Assembly: GCA_012517875.1 (NCBI GenBank)
Contig: JAAYUB010000017.1
Coordinates: 20,943-84,942 of the forward strand
Origin: Acidobacteriota bacterium
GTDB lineage: Bacteria > Acidobacteriota > JAAYUB01
Length of the DNA: 64,000 nucleotides
Direction: 5' to 3'
Shown: positions 1-7,027 of the stretch, piece after piece
How positions within the stretch are numbered: the first letter of the stretch is position 1
Layout of the letters: every line of letters begins with the position of its first letter
Translations under genes and position numbers: made by a program
Notes under the pieces: model-generated
Seen by the model: only the letters and a program-made list of their open reading frames with translations
The model's database searches: none
What the model was told of the DNA's origin: nothing

Positions 1-177
1 AGCTACCGGGAGGCGGTGGAGCAGCGGTTGGGCGTCATGGATCTCGCGGCGTTCTCCCTGTGCCTGGAACACGACCTGCCCATCATCGTTTTCGACATCA
101 CCCAGCCGGGCAATGTGCTGAAGGCCGTGCGGGGCGAGGCCGTGGGTTCCCTCATCGACCGCGACGGCGCCCGGTAG
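1..177 (+). CDS. pyrH: UMP kinase, C-terminal end (partial)
   Basis: Only the last 58 codons are present; the gene starts left of the window. UMP kinase phosphorylates UMP to UDP in cytoplasmic pyrimidine synthesis. The visible tail contains 'VMDLAAFSLCLEHDLPIIVF', matching the bacterial UMP kinase end (VMDxTAFSLCxxxxLPIIVF), followed by 'QPGNVLKAVRGEAVGSLI', the usual closing strand. The stop is TAG. About 160 bases separate it from the helicase gene, which appears to have its own promoter. Identification is confident despite the truncation. Confidence 0.88.
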   Translation, partial: SYREAVEQRLGVMDLAAFSLCLEHDLPIIVFDITQPGNVLKAVRGEAVGSLIDRDGAR

Positions 178-223
178 TCCCGACGCATTCCGCCGACGCC
201 TTTCGCCCGGCACCCGCCGCTGT

Positions 224-252
224 TTGGCGACCGTGACCATCTGTGCTATCAT
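224..252 (+). promoter_or_regulatory. Predicted sigma-70 promoter for the uvrD/pcrA helicase
   Basis: A TTGGCG -35-like box (224-229), a 17-base spacer and a TATCAT -10 box (247-252) preceded by TGC, i.e. an extended -10. It lies about 85 bases before the helicase GTG start. Prediction from sequence only. Confidence 0.4.
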
Positions 253-336
253 GGCGTTTTCCGCCCGTGGATCCGTCCCCGCCATCCGGCATGCCGGCGG
301 GCCCCCGGACCGGTTCAACCCAGCGAGGAGCACTCC

Positions 337-2670
337 GTGAACCTGTTGGACGATCTCAACTCGGCCCAGCGGGCGGCTGTGGAGTATACCGACGGCCCGC
401 AATTGGTGGTAGCCGGTGCCGGTAGCGGCAAGACCCGCGTGATCACCTACAAGGTCGTCCACCTGATCGCCACCGGACGCTTTGCCGCCGAACACATCCT
501 CGCGGTCACGTTCACCAACAAGGCGGCTGATGAGATGCGGGAGCGCATCCATGCCCTGCTGGGCCCGGGCCGTTCGGCAACGCCCACCGTATGCACCTTT
601 CACTCATTTTGCGCCCGGTTCCTTCGCCAGGAAATCGGCGTGCTCGGCTTTTCGCCCAACTACACCATCTGCGACGCCGACGATCAGGCCCGCCTGGTCA
701 AGGATATCCTGAAAGAGCTACATATCGCCGAACCGCCGGTCTCCGTCGACATGATCGTGGGTCGGATCGGCCGCGCCAAGATCCACGCGATCACTCCCGC
801 CCAATACGCCACCCGCTTCCGTGATGCGGACGCCGATCTGCTGGGCGAGATCTTCGGCCGGTACGAACGCCGGCTGACGGCCAGCGGAGCGCTGGACTTC
901 GAGGATCTGATCCTCAAGTCCAACGAGATTCTTGAACGCTGTCCGGACATCCGGACCCGGCTGGCGCATCGCTACCGCTACCTGCTGGTGGACGAATTTC
1001 AAGACACCAACCCGCCTCAGTACAAGCTGGTCCAATTGCTGGGCGGCGAACACCGCAACCTATGTGTGGTCGGTGACGAGGACCAGTCGATCTATGGTTT
1101 CCGCGGGGCCATCCTGGCCAACATCCTGAACTTCGAGCGGGACTTCCCCGGCGCGAAGCTGTTCAAGCTGGAACAAAACTACCGCTCCACCCGAGCCATC
1201 CTGCGGGCGGCGTCCGGGCTGGTGGCCCACAACCGGCAGCGCCGCGAGAAATCGCTCTGGACCGATAACGTCGAAGGCGACCCGGTGGTGCTGTACCGGG
1301 CCGGCGATCCCAAGGAGGAGGCCAACTGGGTGGCGCGGGCCGTCAAGGATGTGCTGCTCAACGATTTCACCGGCAGCGTGGGCATCCTGTACCGGGCCAA
1401 TTTTCAGTCCCGCCGGGTGGAGGACGGCCTTAAGGGCATGGCCGTCGACTACCGGGTGGTGGGCGGCCAGGCGTTTTACTCCCGCAAGGAAATCAAGGAC
1501 CTGGTCGCCTATCTCAAGCTGGCGTTCAACCGGCGTGACGACGCTGCGTTTCTGCGGGTGGTGAACGCCCCGCCCCGCGGCCTGGGCGACCGGGCGTTGG
1601 AGCTGCTCCGGCGCCAGGCCGTGGCGCGCGGCAACGACCTCTGGGGCGCCCTGGAGGACATCCTGATCGACGAGAACGTGCCCACCCGCCTGCGGACGGC
1701 GTTCCGGCAATTCCACGACCTCGTTCAGCTGCTTGCGCGCAACGCCGCGGAGAAGCCACTGGGCGAGTTCATCGAGCAACTGGTCAGCCAATCCGGTTAC
1801 CAGCGGTACTTGTCCCAACAATCCGATCCGGAATCGCAATCCCGGCTGGAGAACATCCAGGAGTTCGTCACCGCCGCCCGGGAGCATCAGCAGGAAGGGG
1901 GAACTGTGCAATCGTTCCTGGATCGGGCCGCCCTGGTCAGCGACTCGGACACCGTCGCGGGATCGGGTCGGGTGACCTTGATGACCCTGCACGGCGCGAA
2001 AGGCCTGGAGTTCGACCACGTGTTTCTGGTCGGAGTGGAACAGGGCCTCCTGCCGCATCACCGCAGTCAGGAGACGGACGAAGATATCGAGGAAGAGCGT
2101 CGGCTGTGTTATGTGGGCATGACCCGGGCCCGCAAGCGCCTGGCGCTGAGCCACTCCTGGTCGCGCCCCACCCCCGATGGATCGCGAACCGATCCGGTCC
2201 GACCATCCATGTTTCTGGACGAGATTCCGGCAGACACGCTGTTGGAGTTACCCCGCTACACACCGTTCCCGCTAACGGCCGCCGCTGCCCGACCGGTGCG
2301 CCTCCGCACCAAGCTCAGGGACCAGGGTTTCCGCACTCTGGACACCGCTGCCGAAATCCAGGCGTTCTTCGGCAAGTCCGGCGGCAGGCGCACCGCTGAC
2401 CAACAGGCCGGACCCCGGATCGTCCACCGGGTGACCCCTCGCGCGGATAGCGCGGCAGCGTCCACCGGCAAATCCAAGCCCGCCGTCAAACCCGGCGCAC
2501 GGGCGGCCGCCGGTTGGAAACTGGGCGAACGGGTTGTCCACCCCACTTTTGGACGCGGCACCATCCAGCGCATCGACAACACCGCCAACGGGCGCAAGCT
2601 GACAATTTATTTCGAGCGCTTCGGCCTGCGGCGTCTCATGGACCACCTGGCTGATCTCGAGCGAGGCTGA
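337..2670 (+). CDS. pcrA: ATP-dependent DNA helicase, UvrD/PcrA type
   Basis: Superfamily 1A 3'-5' DNA helicase of 777 aa, acting in nucleotide excision repair and in clearing proteins from DNA. Motifs in order: Q motif 'LNSAQRAAV' near residue 7, Walker A 'AGAGSGKTR' (Lys32), Walker B 'LLVDEFQDTN', 'GDEDQSIYGFRGA', 'LEQNYRST', 'LMTLHGAKGLEF' and 'YVGMTRARKRL'. The C terminus carries a Tudor-like module ('VVHPTFGRGTIQRI'), which in PcrA contacts RNA polymerase. GTG is chosen as start because 'gaggag' lies upstream and the Q motif follows directly. Length is typical. It could be labelled uvrD or pcrA; the two are not separable here. Confidence 0.95.
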   Translation: MNLLDDLNSAQRAAVEYTDGPQLVVAGAGSGKTRVITYKVVHLIATGRFAAEHILAVTFTNKAADEMRERIHALLGPGRSATPTVCTFHSFCARFLRQEIGVLGFSPNYTICDADDQARLVKDILKELHIAEPPVSVDMIVGRIGRAKIHAITPAQYATRFRDADADLLGEIFGRYERRLTASGALDFEDLILKSNEILERCPDIRTRLAHRYRYLLVDEFQDTNPPQYKLVQLLGGEHRNLCVVGDEDQSIYGFRGAILANILNFERDFPGAKLFKLEQNYRSTRAILRAASGLVAHNRQRREKSLWTDNVEGDPVVLYRAGDPKEEANWVARAVKDVLLNDFTGSVGILYRANFQSRRVEDGLKGMAVDYRVVGGQAFYSRKEIKDLVAYLKLAFNRRDDAAFLRVVNAPPRGLGDRALELLRRQAVARGNDLWGALEDILIDENVPTRLRTAFRQFHDLVQLLARNAAEKPLGEFIEQLVSQSGYQRYLSQQSDPESQSRLENIQEFVTAAREHQQEGGTVQSFLDRAALVSDSDTVAGSGRVTLMTLHGAKGLEFDHVFLVGVEQGLLPHHRSQETDEDIEEERRLCYVGMTRARKRLALSHSWSRPTPDGSRTDPVRPSMFLDEIPADTLLELPRYTPFPLTAAAARPVRLRTKLRDQGFRTLDTAAEIQAFFGKSGGRRTADQQAGPRIVHRVTPRADSAAASTGKSKPAVKPGARAAAGWKLGERVVHPTFGRGTIQRIDNTANGRKLTIYFERFGLRRLMDHLADLERG

Positions 2671-2750
2671 CGGGCCGGTCCCCCGCTGGCGTGGCCCAGC
2701 CGGTCATACAAACCGACCTTCAGGGGATGAGCGACGGGGGCTCGCACGGT

Positions 2751-3938
2751 TCAAGACTGCCTGGCCAGTTGCTCCCGGTAGTCTTTCCAAAAAGGTGAGA
2801 TGTTGCGCAAGCGCTCGATGAGCGGCGGCAGGTGCTCCAGTACGTAGTCGATCTCTGCTTCCGTATTGTACCGGCTCAGACTGAACCGGATCGAACCATG
2901 GGCCGCCGTGAACGGCACCCCCATCGCCCGCAGGACATGAGACGGTTCCAGCGAACCAGACGTACAGGCCGAACCGGACGAAGCGCATATGCCCAACTGG
3001 TCCAGCAGGAGCAAAATGGCCTCCCCTTCGATGTATTCGAAACTGATGCTGGTGGTGTTGGGCAGCCGGTGCTCCCGGTTGCCGTTGACCCGCACGTTGG
3101 GGATGGAACAAAGGATCCCGTTTTCGAGCTTGTCCCGGAGGTGGCAGACCCGCTCGTTTTCCTCCCCCAGCGCCGCCTGGGCCAGCTCGCAGGCGCGCCC
3201 CAAACCGACGATGGAGGCGACGTTCTCGGTGCCGCCGCGGCGGTTCCGTTCCTGGTGCCCGCCGATGATGAGCGGGACCAGCCGGACGCCCTTCCGTATG
3301 TAGAGTACGCCCACGCCCTTCGGAGCATGGAGCTTGTGGCCCGACAAGCTGAGCAGGTCGATGGTGCTCCGCGACATGTCCAGCGGTATTTTACCAACCG
3401 CTTGGACGGCATCCACATGAAACGCCGCCCCGTGGGCCTTGACGATCTGCCCAACCTCCTCGACGGGGAACACGACGCCCGTCTCGTTGTTGGCATACAT
3501 CACCGACACCACGGCGGTGTCGGGACGCAGCGCATTGCGCAGCTCGGTGAGGTCAAGCCGGCCTTCGCCGTCCACACCGAGGAGCGTCACCTCGTACCCG
3601 CGTTTCCGCAGGTGGTTGCAGAGGCTGAGCACTGCGGGGTGTTCCACGCGGGTGCTGACGACATGGCGTTTGTCCGGACTGGCCTCGAGCACGCCGCGGA
3701 CGGCCATGTTGTCGCTTTCGGAGCCGCAGCTGACAAACAGGATTTCAGTTGGATCGGCGCCGAGGATGGCGGCCACCTGTTCGCGGGCCCGGGCGACGTG
3801 GCGGGCCACCTGGCCCCCAAAGGCGTGCATGCTCGACGGGTTGCCGTAGAGTTCACTGAAAAACGGCAACATCGCCTCGACCACTTCGTCGGCCACGCGC
3901 GTCGTGGCGTTGTTGTCGAGGTAGACGACGCGGTTCAT
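2751..3938 (-). CDS. nifS: Cysteine desulfurase, NifS/IscS family
   Basis: PLP-dependent enzyme of 395 aa that takes sulfur from L-cysteine as a persulfide for Fe-S cluster assembly. It shows the N-terminal 'VYLDNNATT', the PLP lysine in 'LSLSGHKLHAPKGVG' (Lys202) and the catalytic loop 'SSGSACTSG' (Cys325). The ATG overlaps the upstream nifU stop (ATGA), so the pair is probably translationally coupled. The frame stays open upstream inside nifU, but homology begins at 'MNRVVYLDNN'. With a full-length NifU partner the NifS label is preferred over IscS. No nitrogenase genes are in the window, so general Fe-S assembly is the likely role. Confidence 0.95.
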   Translation of the reverse strand: MNRVVYLDNNATTRVADEVVEAMLPFFSELYGNPSSMHAFGGQVARHVARAREQVAAILGADPTEILFVSCGSESDNMAVRGVLEASPDKRHVVSTRVEHPAVLSLCNHLRKRGYEVTLLGVDGEGRLDLTELRNALRPDTAVVSVMYANNETGVVFPVEEVGQIVKAHGAAFHVDAVQAVGKIPLDMSRSTIDLLSLSGHKLHAPKGVGVLYIRKGVRLVPLIIGGHQERNRRGGTENVASIVGLGRACELAQAALGEENERVCHLRDKLENGILCSIPNVRVNGNREHRLPNTTSISFEYIEGEAILLLLDQLGICASSGSACTSGSLEPSHVLRAMGVPFTAAHGSIRFSLSRYNTEAEIDYVLEHLPPLIERLRNISPFWKDYREQLARQS

Positions 3939-4792
3939 GATTTGACCTCCACGACCTGGAGGTCCTCGGCGACGAACTCGCGCAGCTTGGCTTCCACGGC
4001 CCAGCGAATGGTCATCTCGGAGCTGGGGCAGGACGCGCAGGTGCCCCGCATGGCCACGAGAACTTTGGATCCCTCCACGTCCACGAGCTCGATGTCGCCG
4101 CCGTCCTGCTGCAACGAGGGCCGGATCTCCTCTTCCAGAATTTCTTTGATCCTGAGGATGCGTTCCACGTTGGTGAGCTTCCGCTGTTCCCGGGCCGGCT
4201 GCTTCGCCGGTGTTTCCAAGCGCTCTTTGCGCACATCGCGGATAATCTCCTCGATATCCATGTGGCAGCTCTGGCAGCCGCCGCCGGCTTTGCAGTAATT
4301 GGTCACTTCCTCGATGGAGCTCAAGTTGTTCTCGCGGACCACCTTGCGGATCAACCCCTCGGTCACGCCGAAGCAGTGGCAGACGATGCGTCCCTCGTCT
4401 TCTTCCTCCAGGTGCTTGCGTTCCAGACCGTAGTAGTTGGCCACTGCCGCTTCGAGCGCCTCTCGGCCCATGACGGAGCAATGCATCTTCTCGGGCGGCA
4501 ATCCGCCTAGGAATTCGGCGATCTGCTGATTGGTGATCTGCATGGCTTCGTCCAGGGTTTTACCCTTCACCATCTCGGTCAGGGCGGACGCCGCCGCGAT
4601 CGCCGAGCCGCAGCCGAAGGTCTTGAAACGGACATCCACGATACGCTTTTGATCGTCCACCTTCAGATAGATCCGCAGAGCGTCCCCACAGGCGATGGAG
4701 CCCACCTCGCCGACTGCATCGGCGCCGGGAAGATCCCCCACGTTGCGCGGATTAAAAAAGTGGTCCTTGACCTTGTCGGTGTATTCCCACAT
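3935..4792 (-). CDS. nifU: Fe-S cluster assembly scaffold NifU (three-domain form)
   Basis: Scaffold protein of 285 aa on which NifS-derived sulfur and iron form transient clusters. Three modules are visible: an IscU-like N domain with Cys35, Cys61 and Cys105; a central BFD-like [2Fe-2S] domain with 'CHC' (138/140) and 'CQSC' (173/176); and a C-terminal Nfu domain with 'CASC' (252/255). This is the Azotobacter NifU layout. The start 'MWEYTDKVKDHF' is chosen over an upstream ATG because a strong 'ggaggag' lies 6 bases before it and IscU homology starts there. A perfect 18-bp palindrome sits in the leader. The stop overlaps the nifS start. Confidence 0.95.
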   Translation of the reverse strand: MWEYTDKVKDHFFNPRNVGDLPGADAVGEVGSIACGDALRIYLKVDDQKRIVDVRFKTFGCGSAIAAASALTEMVKGKTLDEAMQITNQQIAEFLGGLPPEKMHCSVMGREALEAAVANYYGLERKHLEEEDEGRIVCHCFGVTEGLIRKVVRENNLSSIEEVTNYCKAGGGCQSCHMDIEEIIRDVRKERLETPAKQPAREQRKLTNVERILRIKEILEEEIRPSLQQDGGDIELVDVEGSKVLVAMRGTCASCPSSEMTIRWAVEAKLREFVAEDLQVVEVKS

Positions 4793-4828
4793 GAATGGCT
4801 CCTCCAGACCGCTGCCAAAATCAGGCCG

Positions 4829-4846
4829 GGGTGTGATCACACCCCA
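4829..4846. promoter_or_regulatory. Perfect 18-bp palindrome in the nifU leader (operator candidate)
   Basis: GGGGTGTGATCACACCCC is an exact inverted repeat with no spacer, 36 bases upstream of the nifU start codon. Perfect symmetry suits a dimeric regulator; a small RNA hairpin is also possible. It contains TGTGA and TCACA, but without the 6-base spacer of CRP sites. No Fe-S regulator gene lies nearby, so the binding protein is unknown. Confidence 0.45.
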
Positions 4847-5003
4847 TCTGCTTAGAAGCAATCCCAAGCGTTCGGTTTCAGCGGCGCATCATCAGCCGGT
4901 TGGGGCTCTGCGTTCGACCGCTTGTTCTGTTTAGCTCAGCCGGCGGGATTTGTCAATTGCCGCAGGTCTGCGTGCGGCTGTCGCGGATCCAAAAGGCGGG
5001 CTG

Positions 5004-5032
5004 GGAGCTTCCCGGCCTTGGCCGGGAGCTCC
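5004..5032 (-). terminator. GC-rich hairpin between fmdB and nifU, possible terminator
   Basis: A near-perfect inverted repeat: GGAGC plus TCCCGGCC, a 2-base loop, then GGCCGGGA plus GCTCC, with one bulged T. It lies about 50 bases past the fmdB stop on the minus strand. Only a short T tract follows about 10 bases later, so termination is plausible but not certain. The rest of the nifU-fmdB gap holds nothing else recognisable. Confidence 0.4.
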
Positions 5033-5080
5033 GTGTGGTTGGTAGGGTCAAAAAGTTGGTGGTCGATTTAGATGGGACTG

Positions 5081-5353
5081 CTAGGCAGTTTTTTCAGGTG
5101 TGTTTGATGTGGATGGGGTATCAGACTTCTTGTCGGTTGTCTCCTTCCGGTCGCCGCCGCTGGCGGGGCTGGACTTGTGGGCGTAATCGGTGATGTACCA
5201 ACCGCTCCCCTTGAACTGGATGGCCGGGGCCGAAGGCGCAAGCTCCACCCGCTGGCCGCAGTCCGGACAGTCCGTGACCGGGGGATCCGAAAATTTCTGG
5301 ATCTTCTCAAAACGGTGGTTGCACACGGTGCACACGTACTCGTAAATGGGCAT
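5081..5353 (-). CDS. FmdB-family zinc-ribbon protein
   Basis: Small protein of 90 aa beginning 'MPIYEYVCTVC', the hallmark of the FmdB/CxxC_CxxC_SSSS family. It has two CxxC pairs (Cys8/Cys11 and Cys29/Cys32) expected to bind one zinc. The tail is rich in Ser, Thr, Lys and Pro and looks disordered. Its molecular role is not established; the FmdB name comes from a putative regulator in an amidase operon. The start is fixed by the family N terminus and a 'cggagg' site. A longer reading adds 35 codons, but these cover the promoter and are unlikely to be translated. Confidence 0.85.
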   Translation of the reverse strand: MPIYEYVCTVCNHRFEKIQKFSDPPVTDCPDCGQRVELAPSAPAIQFKGSGWYITDYAHKSSPASGGDRKETTDKKSDTPSTSNTPEKTA

Positions 5354-5386
5354 CTGTGAAACCTCCGACTTGCTGGCTGACCCATC

Positions 5387-5415
5387 TTTATACGAAATTT
5401 GATAGCCCGTGTCAA
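5387..5415 (-). promoter_or_regulatory. Near-consensus sigma-70 promoter for fmdB
   Basis: On the minus strand a perfect TTGACA -35 box, exactly 17 bases, and TATAAA -10. It lies about 35 bases before the fmdB start codon. This is the closest match to the consensus seen in the window. Confidence 0.7.
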
Positions 5416-5551
5416 CACTTTTTTTACCGCATGATTCTGCCAATCCCTGCTGTCGCAAATTTCTTGACTCCTCGGCGGCTGTGATCCACTATCCTGCCGA
5501 AACCCAGGATCCCGGCGTGGCGGAACTCGAATTCGACAGTGTGCCAAATCC

Positions 5552-7027
5552 ATGACCAAGCTAACTCTCAGCGGTTCAGCTTCCCTGAAAACGGACGGTG
5601 GGGCACGGCCACCGGCCCCGTTTTCGGCATTTGAACTGCGTCTGGACCTGCATCCCGACGCCGCACTCCCGCCCGCCGGCGACTTGCCCACCGTCTACAC
5701 GTGCCGCCGGCCGCAAGACGGCGGTCGGTTTACGGGCTCAGAGGTCGAGCGGGCGGCCGCTCTGCAGCGCGCGTTGACCGCCTGCCGGCCGGATGACTGT
5801 ATCGACATCGAGTGGGACAGTGATTTCCGCGACTGGCCCCGTCGCTATTCCGACATCGGTTTCATCATGTCATACCATAATTTGTCGGCCACTCCGCCGG
5901 ATCTGGACAATATTCTCACCCGGATGACGGCAGAACCTGCCCGCGAATACAAGATCATTACCGCCGCTCGAACATGGCAGGATATTGTGGCCATCAAACG
6001 GCTCCTGGCCGATGCCCGGCGGCGCGTCTTCTTCCTGACGGCGTATTGTTCCGGCCCCCTGGGTCCCGTCAGCCGCCTGCTGGCCCTGGCTTGGGGCACT
6101 CGGCGGCTCTATCTGGCCGCCGGCACACCGTTGGTGTCAGGCATGCTCACCGCAGAAGAATTTCTCAAGGTGTACCGCGCCCAGCGGGTGACCGTCGGGA
6201 GCCGGCTCTATGGCGTGGCGGGATATCCGGTGGAACGGTCCCTCTCTCCCCGCTTGCACAACTGGATGTTCGAACTCCGGAACAGTCCCGACCTTTACGT
6301 GCCCCTGCCCGTACCCGATCCGGATGATTTCCTGACGGCCCTGCCCGACCTGGACATCACCGGCCTGAGCGTGACCGTCCCGCTCAAGGAACACTTACGG
6401 AGCCTGTGCGTATCCTGCAGCGTCGAGGCCACACGCATCCGCGCCGTGAACACCTTGACGCACGGCGCTGGCGGTTGGCACGGTGACAACACCGACTGGA
6501 CCGGTTTCCGCGACGGAGCGGCCGGATTCCTTCCGGCCGCCGGCCCTGTACTCGTCCTGGGAGCGGGCGGATCGGCCCGGGCGGTGATGTACGCGCTCGA
6601 GCTGGCGGGGATCAAACCGTTCGTCTGGAACCGAGGGCGGGAACGCCTGGAGCGCCTGCTCACGGACTACCCGGCTGTCCAACCGTGGAACGCATCCCAC
6701 GCTGTGACCGTCCAGGCGGTGATCAATACTCTGCCGCACGACGCCATGGTCGGACTGGACGAAGTGGGGTTGGGCGGACATCCACCCGTGCCGGTCTTCG
6801 ACTTGAATTACGGGTCCCCCGCCTCCCGCATTCTCAGCGATGGCACCGCCCGGCGCTGGCCCGTTCGGGATGGCTTGTCCATGCTGTACCATCAGGCCCG
6901 CGCTCAACACCGCCGCTGGATCGGCAGCGACCCTCCCGTGAGTTGGGACCAGGCCCGCCAGCTGCTCCTTCAGGCGTTGAGTGAGCGATCGTCGGGCGGC
7001 GAGTCGTTTACCGGCGAAGCTGATTGA
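5552..7027 (+). CDS. aroDE: Bifunctional type I 3-dehydroquinate dehydratase / shikimate dehydrogenase
   Basis: Fusion of 491 aa covering two successive shikimate-pathway steps: 3-dehydroquinate to 3-dehydroshikimate, then NADPH reduction to shikimate. The N half (about 25-210) resembles type I dehydratase, with the 'SYHN' histidine (His109) and the Schiff-base lysine in 'YKIITAA' (Lys134). The C half (about 218-480) is shikimate dehydrogenase: 'GYPVERSLSPRLHN', 'SVTVPLK' (Lys279), 'DNTDW' (Asp315), the glycine-rich 'VLVLGAGGSARA' and the C-terminal 'DGLSMLYHQA'. Fused aroDE is best known from plants and occurs in some bacteria. The last 58 bases overlap the convergent radical SAM gene. Confidence 0.9.
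   Translation: MTKLTLSGSASLKTDGGARPPAPFSAFELRLDLHPDAALPPAGDLPTVYTCRRPQDGGRFTGSEVERAAALQRALTACRPDDCIDIEWDSDFRDWPRRYSDIGFIMSYHNLSATPPDLDNILTRMTAEPAREYKIITAARTWQDIVAIKRLLADARRRVFFLTAYCSGPLGPVSRLLALAWGTRRLYLAAGTPLVSGMLTAEEFLKVYRAQRVTVGSRLYGVAGYPVERSLSPRLHNWMFELRNSPDLYVPLPVPDPDDFLTALPDLDITGLSVTVPLKEHLRSLCVSCSVEATRIRAVNTLTHGAGGWHGDNTDWTGFRDGAAGFLPAAGPVLVLGAGGSARAVMYALELAGIKPFVWNRGRERLERLLTDYPAVQPWNASHAVTVQAVINTLPHDAMVGLDEVGLGGHPPVPVFDLNYGSPASRILSDGTARRWPVRDGLSMLYHQARAQHRRWIGSDPPVSWDQARQLLLQALSERSSGGESFTGEAD

Noticed and set aside
4880..4940. tRNA-like 'GTTCGA' stretch upstream of nifU
   Set aside because: No cloverleaf can be drawn; acceptor and anticodon arms are missing.
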